Below the pieces are notes generated by a model, which was given only the letters and a program-made list of their open reading frames with translations, searched no databases and had not been told where the DNA came from. Position numbers and translations under genes: made by a program. Shown in pieces: positions 46,761 through 61,700 of a DNA stretch of 64,000 nt. The DNA is from Stictocephala bisonia (taxonomy: Eukaryota; Arthropoda; Insecta; Hemiptera; Membracidae). Location: NCBI GenBank assembly GCA_035578905.1, contig JAQJVL010001186.1, forward strand, positions 172,239 through 236,238, read 5' to 3'. How positions within the stretch are numbered: the first letter of the stretch is position 1; each line of letters begins with the position of its first letter.

Positions 46761-49700
46761 CTAAAGTACAATCAAAGTTGAGATTGAGTAAATATCGGTA
46801 ATTATACAGGGTGGAAAAATATGGAAACGTTTTCACAACTTTTTATGACTTCACTTGTACAAATGAAATCTTGTAATGGTTAGGGTTACAAAAAACAATA
46901 TTTTTGACGCCTTTAGTTCACATTTCACCTTTTCTGGGGGACGGCCCACGAGGAGTTGAATGAAAATCTTCTTGTAATCCTAGGTCGAGTTTGGTATCAA
47001 ATGGTCTATTTAAGAGACATTTATTGCCACAAACTGGGCTTCGAAAGGATGATCCTTTCTAGAGTAGCGGTCATTTGATTTTCAAAGTAACTAATTTGAA
47101 CAATACTACGTATCCACTATTTAACAGTTTCAAGTAAATTATTCTGATTAAAAATGAAACTTTATGGAACACAATTAGTCAAAAAGTTCAATTATCTTAT
47201 GGAAAAAATAACGTAGTTTAAGAGTTTCTATATTTCTTCCACCTTGTATATTGTACAATAAGTTATGAATGTTCAATAAGAACTTTATTTATTAATTTTT
47301 TTATTAAAATTAATAACTTACTGTTATGTACAATTTAATACCTTTATAATTTCAAAATACAAGTAAATGAACATAATAATTTAGTGATGACACTTTCCGT
47401 AAAGCTCATAACTATCCTCAGAATAAAACTATACAATAAAGAAACTATGTATAATGTACATTATTGTATTTTGGTGGTATTTTCTAACACTTAACCTATT
47501 TTCTTTGTAAAGCAACGCGTACAGAGTAGTAATTTATATTTAATCTAGTAATGTATAAAACGTGTGTTTAGTTCATTTGTAACTTCATAAGTGAATTTTT
47601 GCAATTTTATAAGTGACAGTTGTTTGAAGAAAACAATTGTTTTAATTTTTACTGGGAAAGAAGAAAGGATAAAAATAAAGTTGTAATAATAATATAAAAA
47701 TGTCAATTACATAATCAGTCGTTTTAGGAACTCTAGTCTGCGCAGTTTTCCATCCATGAAAGATATTACCCTATCTTTACTTTAAATATGAAATTATATA
47801 TATATATATATTTTTATTTATTTATTCATAAGACGCCGATCGTCAAGATATGGGCGAATATGGATTTCGAATGAGTGTGATGAGTGTAGATGAGCGAATG
47901 TAGTCATTGTTACAAACTAAGGCCGACTATTCCTTAGAAAGTGTCATTAATTAATAGCCCAATGACAAATGAACAGCCGGTGGTTATCAGCTGATCCTTC
48001 TCAAAATGTATTGACTCTGATTGGGATCGAACTGAGAACCTTTAGCACATGAAGCTGGGATTGAACCAACTACGCTACCGACCAATTTATTATATATATT
48101 ACCAATATATATAAATGGAAAATGCCTTTATTAAAGGGGTGAAGTTAGGACTTTAAAGTCCTATCTAACACTTAACCCCAAAACTCCAATTTTATTTTAG
48201 TTAGAAACTTTGGTAAAAAATACATATTATTGCTAAGTTATTTGTAAATTTGCACCACTTTCAGTAAATTTAATATATGAGATGATTGTGTATAACATCA
48301 ATTATTGTAAAATTGCATTCTTGGGAAATAAAGTAACATAAATCTCTTTTAATTAATTGCATGTCATTTTTCCCCATTCCATTCCAAGTTTTTGAGGTAC
48401 ATGAACGAGATGCAGATGCCTGTGAAGCCATATGTAACCATGGTACCTGGAATGAATTGGTGCCAGGTAACTGGCACAGACTTTCTCCCTTTCCTTTGTT
48501 ATGTCAGATTGTTTAAACATTTTACAGTAAAAACCGAAGTTCAATTAATTTCATTTCTGAGGAATGTACAGTCGAAATACTTATTTTATCTAAATAAAAG
48601 TACGGACAAAATAATCTTCAAAAACAGCTTTTCAATAAATCACATAGCTCGATTATATGTAAACAATCTTCAGTAACGAGTTGTGGCTTCCAGCCTTCGG
48701 CCTCCAGCCCAAACTTTCTAAGTAATTAAACTATTTTTAATTGTAATTTGCATCTTTACTGGAAATTGATTTAAAATCGTTAGAAGAAAGGTTGAAAAAA
48801 ATATTGTTTAAATGTTTTTCTCCTTAGAGAAAATGCTATTACTAAAAAAATAAGTTAGGGACACGTGGTTTTTATTAAAATATTTCAAATTGTAATTCAC
48901 ATATGTCCCGAAAATTTAACAAAAATTGTTAGAGCCATTTTAAAAAATATTTAATTTTTGTATGTTTTTGGCCATAAAAATAAAACTAAAATTTACAAAA
49001 GGTGAAAAAAAAAGAAAAAAAAAAAACATGGCAATAGTAGAGTAGAAAATCTAAGTGAAGCCGGAACTGTTACCAACATATTGGTCCCTACCATTGTATG
49101 TTCACTTCAGACGGAAGACGAGCGTCAGCAGAATTTTAAAAACTAGTAGTGCAGAATTTTAAAAGGTAGTAGTGGCTAGACTTTATTCCTACCTTCCAAA
49201 CGCAATTGACCTACCGCAGTTGGTTGAAATAACAGAAACAAAATCAAGCAGGTTGAAATAACTGTTCACAAATAAATATTATGACATCAATTAATTTGTT
49301 TACTGTTATTTCTTTATAATACTGTACATTAGCTTACTTATATTTGTTTTACTTAGTTTACTGTGCTGTTTTAAATGAATGATTTAAATTTTGTCTAATG
49401 TTAAAATCAGCTGTGCCAATCTCACAAAGATGTTGAATATCGGCTTCAACTATTATTACTTCAGAGTATAATGCATTATGACTACTCTACTTTATTCTTT
49501 GCTCTGTGATTAGTGATAAGTAGCTTGCTTATTTATCTGAATTTAGCTGAACGCTTCCGTGTGATTGGTATATTTAGTTACCAATAATGCTACCAGCTGT
49601 TTCGCCCGTGTGACGTCACAGTCTACTACGCAGTCTTCTCGTGATATCGCGTATTGTTCTAGTCACCGTGGATATTCCATCACATAATGTTACACCTGTT

Positions 49701-52700
49701 ATGGGTTTTCCGAATAGGCTATAGCCTGTATTAAAATTGTCTGGCAGAAACCTAACTGCCTGATATGAGTATCAATACGGAAGTGTAGATTTCTGAAGTG
49801 AACTTTACTTTATGTGCTAGAATTAGTATGGTACAGTAGATATAGATTAGCCGAACGTCACACGACCATATTCACTTGCTCGGATATGTTCGTTCAGTTC
49901 TCTAAAGATACTCACTTTAAATTCCAAAATACTGTGGTTATTTTTCAGGAGTTTTAAGATTTCCTGCCCAGTTTTTGCGTCCTGAAATATAACACATATA
50001 ATTGTTAAAAATGGCGGTTAAAACTTATCTATCAGTTAATATAAAATATCTAAAAAAAGATGAGCATAATAATTATGACTTAACTTATTAACACATACTA
50101 CCCATTTTCTCAACACATACTAGCCATTACTCAATACATACTCCCCATTAATCAACACATTCTCCCAATTTCTGAACACATACTACTCATTTCTCAACAC
50201 ATAATCCTCATTTCTGAACACATATTACCCATTTTCTCAACACATACTAGCCATTAATCAATACATACTCCCCATTACTCAACACATACTCCCCATTTAT
50301 CAACACATACTACCCATTACATAACACATACTCCTTATTACTCAACACATATTACCCATTTTCTCAACACGTACTACCCATTACTCAATTCATACTACCC
50401 AATTACTCAACACATATTACCCATTTCTCAGCACATACTACCCATTACTTAACACATTTTCCCCATTACTCAACACATACTCCTCATTTCTCAACACATA
50501 CTCCCTATTATTCAACACAAACTACCCATTTTCTCAACACATACTACCCATTACTTAACACATTTTCCCCATTACTCAACACATACTCCTCATTTCTCAA
50601 CACATACTTTCTATTATTCAACACAAATAACATATTATTCAACAAACTAAACATTTTCTCAACATGTACTACCCATTACTTAACACATACTCCTCATTTC
50701 TCAACACATACTCCTTATTATTCAACACATACTACCCATTATTCAACAAACTAAACATTTTCTCAACACATACTACCCATTACTCAACACGTACTACCCA
50801 TTACTCAATACATACTACCCATTTTCTCAACACATACTCCCTATTATTCAACACAAACTACCCATTTTCTCAACATTTGCTACCCATTTCTCAACACATA
50901 CTCCCCATTACGCAACACATACTACCCATTACTCAACACGTACTACCCATACTCAATACATATTACCCATTTTCTCAACACATACTCCCTATTATTCAAC
51001 ACAAACTACCCATTTTCTCAACACATACTACCCATTACTCAACACATACTACCCATTACTCAACACGTACTACCCATTACTCAATACATACTACCCATTA
51101 CTCAACACATACTCCCTATTACTCAACACATACACCCCATTTCTCAACACATACTACCCATTACTCAACACGTACTACCCATTACTCAATACATACTACC
51201 CATTTTCTCAACACATACTCCCTATTATTCAACACAAACTACCCATTTTCTCAACACATACTACCCATTACTCAACACATACTACCCATTACGAAACACA
51301 TACTACCCATTACTCAACACGTACTACCCATACTCAATACATACTACCCATTTTCTCAACACATACTCCCTATTATTCAACACAAACTACCCATTTTCTC
51401 AACACATACTACCCATTACTCAACACATACTACCCATTACTCAACACGTACTACCCATTACTCAATACATACTACCCATTTTCTCAACACATACTCCCTA
51501 TTATTCAACACAAACTACCCATTTTCTCAACACATACTACCCATTACTCAACACGTACTACCCATTACTCAATACATACTACCCATTTTCTCAACACATA
51601 CTCCCTATTATTCAACACAAACTACCCATTTTCTCAACACATACTACCCATTACTCAACACATACTACACGTACTACCCATTACTCAATACATACTACCC
51701 ATTTTCTCAACACATACTCCCTATTATTCAACACAAACTACCCATTTTCTCAACACATACTACCCATTACTCAACACGTACTACCCATTACTCAATACAT
51801 ATTACCCATTTTCTCAACACATACTCCCTATTATTCAACACAAACTACCCACTTTCTCAACATGTACTACCCATTTCTCAACACATACTCCCCATTACGC
51901 AACACGTACTACCCATTACTCAATACATACTACCCATTTTCTCAACACGTACTACCCATTACTCAATACATACTACCCATTTTCTCAACATGTACTACCC
52001 ATTTCTCAACACATACTCCCCATTACGCAATACATACTACCCATTACGTAACACATACTCCTCATTTCTCAACACATACTCCCCATTACGCAACACATAT
52101 TACCCATTACTCAAAACATAATTCTCGTTATTCATCACAAATCTCCTACAGCTCAAAACATACTTCCTAATACTCAACACAGAGGTACACTAAACTAGTA
52201 TTTTTTACAACAATTCCATTCCTATGATATATGCAGCCCTTTTACGTTCTTTCAACCGATAATAATAGTGGCAGTGGTTTAAACTTTAATAAAACATATG
52301 ATAAAAAAATAATAACATATCCACAAAGAAATTAAAAGTGTCAAGGTTGGCACGCAAAGCATGCAGTTATGTCATCTAGTTTGTTATAAAATGCTACGTT
52401 ATGATATTGGTCGTCCAACGTTTTACACTCTCTGGTATCCAAGGGGATGGACTTATTATTGTCAGTAGTGCTTGGGAGTCAGCAGATGTGATGACGTTTG
52501 TCTTCCTGGTAATGGCTCAGTGAGTTGTTTACAGTGTGTACTTACTCCTTACTCAGTCAACGCAATGTACTATTAGGCAATTAATTAGTGCAAGTGTGCA
52601 ACATTTTTTGCAGTGTTTGGAAGATTTCAAAAAATAACTCAAATATTCAAACTGAACTTATCAATTTAGATTTAAAAAAATAATATGTTATAAAAACTAT

Positions 52701-55700
52701 AGAACATCTATTAAGGAAATATAAAACTATTTCTTCAAAATAAGAAACGTTCTTTGAACTCAACATTTGATAGAATTTTATTTCAGCACCAAACAAAATT
52801 ATATTGTTAATTCAGTAGTAGTTGTTTAGTAATGTTGTATTCCAATATTAAATTCCAATACAATACTTTGCCACTTTAATTAAGGTGATTTAGTAATGCA
52901 AACACTGAATTGAACTTCCTTGGATGGAATATGACAATCTACTTTAACAATAAACGGTATGTTAGTCTGACTAAGTGAAAAAGTAATCTTTTTAAAAGCC
53001 AGTGAACGAGTGTCTTAAGGTGGTGCAATCGATTTGCGGCGAGTTAATTATTTTCCAATTGTATAGTTAAAATTAGTTAATATACCTTCCCTTGAGACAG
53101 GAAAAATATACAACAAATTTTTTAACCATTACATTAGAACTTGTGGTCTACTGAAGTGGTGAATTTAACTGATTTAAAATCAGCATTAAGACAAAACCAT
53201 TAGAAGTAAACATTTAAGTTTTTATGTGTGTGTTAACACGCCCCCCTTAAGTTATGTGTAAAAAACGTAGTTATAAAAAATTAAATTTGTACTTCGAACA
53301 GTTTTGTCTTGTAGTTGATTTAAATTAGCTAAATTCACCACTTCAGATGACCACAAGTTCTAATGTAGTGGTTAAACATATTTTTGTATATTTTTCCTGT
53401 CTCAAGGGAAGGCACATCAACTAATTTTGATTATACAATTGGAAAATAATTAACTCACCGAAAACCAATTGCACCACTTTAAAAGGTAATTTCTTAAGAA
53501 GCACGCGATAAACAGACGATTAACTTCCACTTACATATTCACTTTATGACATACTAAAATTGTAAAAAACGTTAAACTGGCTGACGTCTTAACGATCAAA
53601 ATTATGGCCATTTCGGCTTGTAGTAACTAAAGAAAATAAAAGTTGATGTAGACTAAGCTAATGGACATACATTTTTAAAAAAATTTATGACGGTTCAAAA
53701 ACCTGTGAATTGTCATGAACGAATGAAAATTATGGAAGAAAAATAAATTTTGTGTCCCTCTACGTATAGCTAGATTATTATACTATTGTTGGAACTTTTT
53801 TTAACATTACTCTTGCATATACCCCTCCCCCCCACTATTGATATAATATGATGTCAATTTGAACAAGAAATTTATATTCCATCTGGTCTTTAAGAAAATT
53901 TGCAGTTATGAACTTAAAGTCACAGGCAGATTGGCAAAGTAAACTCATTTTATTTGTAAACAGTCATTATAGACTTTGTGAACAATATACTTTAACTCCA
54001 GTAAAGAGGTAAAGAAAGTGAAACTGATAGTAATATTAAAATTCGAGAATTTTCATTCAATATTGTATATTAATCAGAACCCATAAATACCAGGGGAATG
54101 GGCAAAATTAAAAAAAATAATAAATTGAGAAAAGTTCATTTCACTGTTTTAAGAGAAGGTTTTTGGAAAAAAAAACAACAAAGAACTGTACAATTACAAT
54201 GAAACCATGACGACAATCGTCAAAAAATTGAAGGTGCAGTTCTTAATGCATATAGCAAACATAAATTATACTAGATTCACAAGAAGAATATTTAATACAA
54301 TTTCATTGTAAAAATTGGAAACTTCTTGGCACAAAGAAAGTATGGGTGACCTGCAAAAGTTACACATCACCACAAAAAACATTCATATCCACGGGACTTG
54401 TAAAGAAAGAATACAAGTTATTTAAATCCTAAACCAAAATAAGTAGGTGTAAACAGACGAAGAAAAGAAAGCTCATATTGAGAGGATGAACGGTTTTTTG
54501 GAAGATAAAAAGAAGGAAAGAGCCACAACAAAGATATAGATTTTTGTGTTTTTCGCGCTATCCATACTTGGGAATAGCCAAACATAAATAATATGAATAG
54601 TAATAATAACCACAGACACTTGTATTTGGGCTGATATTAACAAAGCTGCCAATGGAATGAAACGAAATAAATTTGACTAAACATTGGCTTGAGTTCCAAT
54701 CAGATATTCGATTTCAATGTAGGCTATCGTTAAATATTTATATAATCATTTTTACGGTTCCTGCTTTGCATCGTTACGTAAGTGATTTTGCAATCACATC
54801 ACACTGCGCCTTTTTATGAAATTTTATTACAATGAAGAATTCACGCTCATTTCCTGATCTCAAAAAGTGACACTTCTACTCAGTCTTAAGGCGTCTTTGA
54901 GTCCGAAGGATAACCTTCATTGTTTTTAAGTTTGCTATTAGGTTAAAAATCATTAGATAAAAAATATTCTGACCAACATAAGTAGGAGTAAACAGTTCTA
55001 CAACGATTTTGATATTGTCAATGATAGAAAATTAGGATGGGTTAAAAATTTTGATAATATCTTAAAGAACATTTGTTGTCGTTTTGACGTGGTACAACTC
55101 AAGCATGCCTGCATCAATTAATATAAAGTAGAATATACACTGATTGCAGTTTTTACTTCCAGAGAAAATCTCATTGAAAGTTATTATCTAAATATAATGC
55201 ATTTAAGAAAGATTAAAAACACTCAAGGGAAAAGTAAATAGTGACTCAAACTGTCTATTTGGACGTTTTTACACATTCCGAAACTCTCATTTATTTATTC
55301 TTAAGATCGTCAAGATATGGGCGAATATGGATTTCGAATCAATGTGATGAGTGTAAATAATCAAATGTAGTCATTGTTACAAACTAAGGCCGACTATTCC
55401 TTTGAAAGTGTCATTAATTGATAGCCCAATGACAAATGAACAGCCGGTGGTTATCAGCTGATCCCTTTTCAAAATTTATTACGACTTGATTGGGATCGAA
55501 TCTTATACTACTACTATCAATAAATATATATTATTACCCGTATGAACATGTCTGCGCCTTGCCGGACCAAGTCGTCAAACCCACTGGTATATAGAGCGTA
55601 CGCCCATGGCTGACTGAAGAAGGCGTACAGGTCGGGTACAAGACCAAGGTCGTAGCGTTCCACCAGGTTATTCAGCAATTTTTCGTGTTTGCCGTAAAGA

Positions 55701-58700
55701 CACTGCAAGTTACGGTGTGGAATCTCCTGCGGACATATAATAGGGTTGAAGTGTGTATCGTTAGATAAATTTGGTGCAAAGGTACAACAAAAGCATAAGA
55801 CAAGGTTACGACAGATTCGCTGTGATTAGAAAACCTTTTTGCAACATTGGTCTAACTCGAATAGGATAGAATGGCTTGTGTTTATAGCTTTCTCACAGGT
55901 ATTTCAAATCTCCAGACTGAAATTTGATTTTCGTGGAGACAGAAAGAAGTATACAAGTCTGTTGTATTCTAATTTAAATAAAATGTCACAAGCCATAAAT
56001 GCCTGAGGATAATTTGACGATGACGTAATTGATGTGATCGTTCTCTCTTAGCCCCTTATACAGGAGTATTCCAAGGAATATTTCTGAATTAATTTCTTCC
56101 TGGAAGGTGTCTGCCAGCGTGGGACAAAGGAAAGGTCAAAATGGTAAGTTTATAAAAAATTGTGATGAGGTTGAATTTTTTGAAATTTTTGACGCAATTG
56201 TAAAGCTCGACAATCGTTTGAAGTTTCAGATTTGACTGTGTCTCTGAGCTGAAAGAGAGTCATGTCACCAGCGTACTACACGACTTTCTTATGCTGTAGA
56301 TCCTATGCCATTAACATAAATCAAAAAGAGGACTGTACTGAGGAGAGATCCCTGAGGAACTCCATAGTTGAGTTCAGTTGAATTAGAAAAACATGAACAA
56401 CATGAATTTAGATCCCTATGAACAACTAGGAATCACTCTAAAATGTCTCACCACACTGTAATGTTACTTCTACTCACTTTCTCGATAAGTAAATCTTTGA
56501 TACGTTATAACTATGTAAAATTTTACTAAACATTAAATTATGTCATCAAAAATAATAATAATATATATGCTTTTTCCATAGCATGAATTGTAATTGGATT
56601 TTACGAACAATACCTTTGATGTTACATATTTTAACTAAAAAAGTCAGTAAAACCAATTGTAGATTTAAATAAATTTTATTTCTTTTCATCCAGTAGATAA
56701 AAATTGTTTGGGTTTAAAAAAATAAAAATAAAATATTGGCTGGATGCTTATCTACCCACACAACATGTTTAGTGCTCCCAAAATTGCTTAATATGACCGA
56801 AATACAGAAGTAATTTACTATAATTCTGATGTCTAAAAGCCATCTTACCATCTAAATTGATCAGAGTTTGACTTTTACCTAAAGGTTTGGTACTATGATT
56901 GAGCCGGACAGAAAGGGACGAGCGTGATATATTCACCGCATATAGTGGTTTTAGCAGCGGAGAGGAATAGTTCTACCTATCAGCAGCAGTACATTACGAT
57001 GGGGGTGTCTACTTCCACAACAGTGTTTAGTTGAAAAAAAAAGAAAAAAAAAAAAAACAAAACTAATGAACCGTATAAGATTTTTATCGCCATTTCTATT
57101 GTATGTATTATCGTTAATTGTGTTATTTGTATGGTTAATTATTACTGGAATAATAGACAATGATTTAATTAACAGATCTAAGCTTGATTGTTAGTGCTAA
57201 TCACTCAACCAATAGCCATTGCTGCTAATGACGTAGTGGGTGGGGCTTAGTACTGCTTTGCAATCACATGACCTACCATCTTTCTAGTTGCCATTACATT
57301 TTTAAATGGGAAGGCAGTGGGGAAGAAGTTCCCTATCTCACTTATAACACTCAGCCCATCTCTCTCGTACAAGTGCATTCAGTAGGCCACTTTCTAAGTA
57401 GCCTATCTATACTGTACCAATATTATCTTATATTAATTTACTTAAATTGGAATTATAAGTAATCTTTAGATTGTACAGTTGGTTTCTCTTAAAATCCTAT
57501 CTGTGAAATTTTGAATTTGTATGTTGTCAAGAAGTGACTTATTTATCTAAGCGATTGTGTTACATCCAAACTAATACATTTCCGAACATTTTATAAATGT
57601 CTATTTTAATATTTGGTACAATTCCTAATAGTTTTTTTATGACAAGAGTATATGATCTCGGCTTGTATCATATTATCTGTCGTAGTATTATTTTATTTTC
57701 GATTCTTCACTTGTTCCTTCCTTGCCATTCATGATCACTTACCCGTTTAGAGAGACACGCCACTTCAACAACTGTGTTGAAGACGGAGAGGGACAATTGG
57801 AAGTAGCCAGGACCTACGTCCTCGAAAGGATTTCCTGTGATTAGCACTCGACCCTGAAACAAGAAGGGGATTTACTACTTTACCAGTGCAAAAAAAAAAA
57901 AAAAATATATATATATCGTCCATTTTTTTAAAACCATTACTTCTCTCCACTTAATCTATCTACATCTAACAATGTCTACTTATTTATACAAAAATTTACC
58001 TATATCTACAGAAACTTACTTGTATCTACATGCATCTGCATATATGTATAAATCTACTTATATATACCGATATATATATATATATCGAGATCTAATTATA
58101 TCTAATGAAATCTACCGAAGTATGCTAAATCCTATGATATTTAGAGGCTAAATTACAAGGCAATTTTAAGAGTAATTTGAACATGTGACTGAGAATGCAC
58201 GCCCATTAGTTTGATACCACATATTTTTTTTTTAGAATCACAGCTTTATTAGTTTCCTTCCCTTCATTACAACGCTTTGTCAACTTTGGATACATTTTAG
58301 TTTGCAGTTCATACAAAACAGCTAATTTGGCTGCAATGGATTCTAGTGAAAACACAACATTAAGATCATAACATAATAGAAAACGTTATTTGATAATACA
58401 AACTCTTTTGTATTGAATGTTGTGAAACAAAAAAAATTTAAGGCTGTGTTTACTCTAAACTTCTTTACGAAACTTATTGTTCTTAAATTATAATTTTACA
58501 CTTTTTAATAGTTTACAACACATAATTTAGATTAATTGAACATTTCAAAATCCTAATGCTTTAAGTGTAACATTTTAAAATTGGCTTTCCTGACCCCCAG
58601 GTGTGGTGTTTTCCTCCCATTTCTCCTGTAACCACCCCCGCACAGGTATATACGTCTTTATGGTGTTCACCAACGAAATACTCAAACTGTGATGAAAACA

Positions 58701-61700
58701 CTATGAGTAGTACACAGGTATGTACTGTATATTTGTGACGTAGACAAACGAAATACGCCGATTCTGTTGAAAACACTGTGAGTAGTACCGTATATTTGTG
58801 ACGTAGACAAACGAAATACGCCGATTCTTTTGAAAACACTGTGAGTAGTACACAGGTATGTACCGTATATTTGTGACGTAGACAAACGAAATACGCCGAT
58901 TCTGTTGAAAACACTATGAGTAGTACACAGGCATATACCGTATATTTGTGTCGTAGACAAACGAAATACGCCGATTATTTTGAAAATACTGTCAGCAGAA
59001 TAATGGGTGAATACTTATTTTTGTCGAGAAGATAAATGAAATACGCAGAATTTGATTAAAACACTTCTAGAAATAAATAGGTGTATACGTTTTTGTGATG
59101 TGCTCCCAAGGTTCCTATACAACAGGTTGTCTCATTCTTATATGGTCTATATAAGCCCAGTGGTGACGTCAGAGGGAGACCTCCGACCACAGAGTAAGTG
59201 TATTACTTACTCTATGCCTCCATCACAGCGTGCTGAACAATTATAAATACACACTAAAAACCATTAAATAATTGTTCTTGGGATTATTTTATAATTATTT
59301 AAATTTATGGTATTTTAGTATTAATTTAAAGCAGCAAATTATCTTTTTTCATGTGTTGCTGAGTTATACCATTGATTTTATACACAAATAGATTTCCCAT
59401 CCAATGTTAAATTTTGAGTCTCAAAATATCAGCTGTTTTTGTGGTCCATTGTGGAGCACTAGTGTAGCTCCATGTAAATGTAATGCAGTTTAAAACAGCT
59501 GTGGTTGTGGGCCACACTAACTAACAAAATTACAGGCACAAATATTCCTATTAGGTGGTTTATCTATTGTAGGTGTATATAATCAAGAGTTATACTTACT
59601 TAGTAAATACCAAATTACATCATTATTAAAATCAGTCACGTCAAATAAATAAACAACGTAGACTGTACTGTCATCGGTACGAGTATCAGATGTTCTACAT
59701 TGTTTAGTTTTGTTTCCAGCAGTGAAGGTAGAAAAACACAGCTGAGGCCTCCCTATGACGTAATTAATTGTTACCTGCACGATATGGATGCGTACTTGTG
59801 TGAGACAACCTGACAACCTCTTGTATAGGAATCTTGGTGTGCTCCAACGAAATTCGACAACTCTAATGATAACACTGCTAGCACTGTAGCCTACGTATTT
59901 TATTTAATTAAATGAAGGCGATTACTTTGTAAACCGCCAATTTTTATCTGTACACAAATAAATTGTACAAGTAAAAATTTATCAAATGACATTTAAACTT
60001 CTTGCCAAATAGTCTATACAGCAACCATTAAATAATAATAATATAAAAAATTAGTAAAAATTGTATAACCTATCTATTATGTGACCCGTAAATAAATTGT
60101 GTAGCTCCTCTTTGGAGCAACATTTTCTTTTTTTTTTAAATCACATTTAAGCTTTAGTATGTATTTGCCGGAATTTTCAACATTTCTTGTGAACTACGAA
60201 CATTTCTTGTGAACGAAGCAGTTAGGTACGTTTTAGGTAGGATTAATTAATAGGATAAAAGTTTAAAATGAAAACTATTTTCTTTCCAAAATTAACGTCC
60301 TAAGAATTGTTTTCAAGGTATTGCCATATTAAAAATACTGAAACAAATTATAGACAGTAAGATTTTGAGCGGTAAAATGCACTCTAACTTGAAAACAACA
60401 TTTGAAGACACAAACAATCTTTGATGATTTCAAGTTAGAAGAATTTTGTTGAGTTTGCAGTTTGTTGGTTAAAATCCTGTTCTTTATATACATTTCTTTC
60501 ACGCACTGAAATGTCAGATTAGTAATTGGGATAGTATGTAAATGTGAATATATTTTTATATTTTACTGTATATGGATTATTTCATGTTTCTAACCGTCAA
60601 TGAATGATTTTTGCTTCTGAGAATGAAAATGTGATAAACAAAAATACATTTAAAACATAGTTTGCTACGTATTCATGATAATTTTGTCCACTAATGTTTA
60701 GATCTTAACACGAACTTAACGTCAGAACTTTAAAGTTGTGTTCTAATAGTAAATTATGCCTTAACAGCATAAGGTTAAAAACTTAGTAAAAGTCCAGGTA
60801 ATGGGGCAAGAACTATATTTTTTTCGGAATTCCTTTGTTGCTCATGTTATATTTTTGTACCATACTAGTTTACTTAAATTGACATCAACATCACTGCTTA
60901 CACTATCTCCTTGGCTTTGACGTTGACATTCCAGTGGCAATGGAGGTCCTGGAGCAGACACTCGGAAGTAGTTCCAGCCGCCTGGAAGCTTGGCGACCAA
61001 AGTGATCGGCCAAGTGAGGCTGGGCAGTGCTCCAGGTTGAGGCAGGTTGAGAGGATACTTGGGATCGGCCGGCTCCACCACTGCTCGGAATATCTGACTG
61101 GCCTATACCACAGTGGAAAAAGAAACAGAGGTCGCTTTCAGTGGCAGTTATAACTAATGTATATATTATACATTCTAAAAGTTACTACTATGTTTAATCT
61201 TGAGGATTTCGAGAGAATGAAGTAAGGAACTGACAAGGTGCTAGCCCACTTGGCAAACTGGAGATATAGCTACTGTACTCAACACACTAACTCGACATTT
61301 CTTCTCTGTGCTTACACATATTAATACAACAAATACTTTTATACTACTTTATTGGAACTAAGATACACAATCAGCGGTGATTGTTAAAACAGAAGATACT
61401 AAAAAATATCTGTAATTTTACCTAATTTCTTGAAATATTAAATGTCGCTGACAGTAGAGAAAACCAACGTAGCTATTTTTAATATTATTACTATATTGAA
61501 TGTTTCACAGTGAGAGATCAGTACTCACAGACACCGCGCGCCCCTGCAGACTTTCCTTCCTTTTTCGTCATAGTTTCATCAAATTGTTGTAATGAGTGAA
61601 GTAGTTAACAATATGCCTTCATATTGTTCAGCTTACAGGTACAACAGTTCTTATACAAAAAGAAGTGGCTTATATTTTCATAGTATGTAAAATCTATAAG

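Noticed and set aside
50664..52121. 485-codon open frame rich in Thr, His, Tyr, Ser
   Set aside because: It is the direct translation of a 21-bp minisatellite without stop codons, with several overlapping open frames. It lies in an intron on the opposite strand to CFAP61.
58561..58960. Repetitive 92- and 117-codon minus-strand frames
   Set aside because: They are translations of a 75-bp tandem repeat with no protein features.
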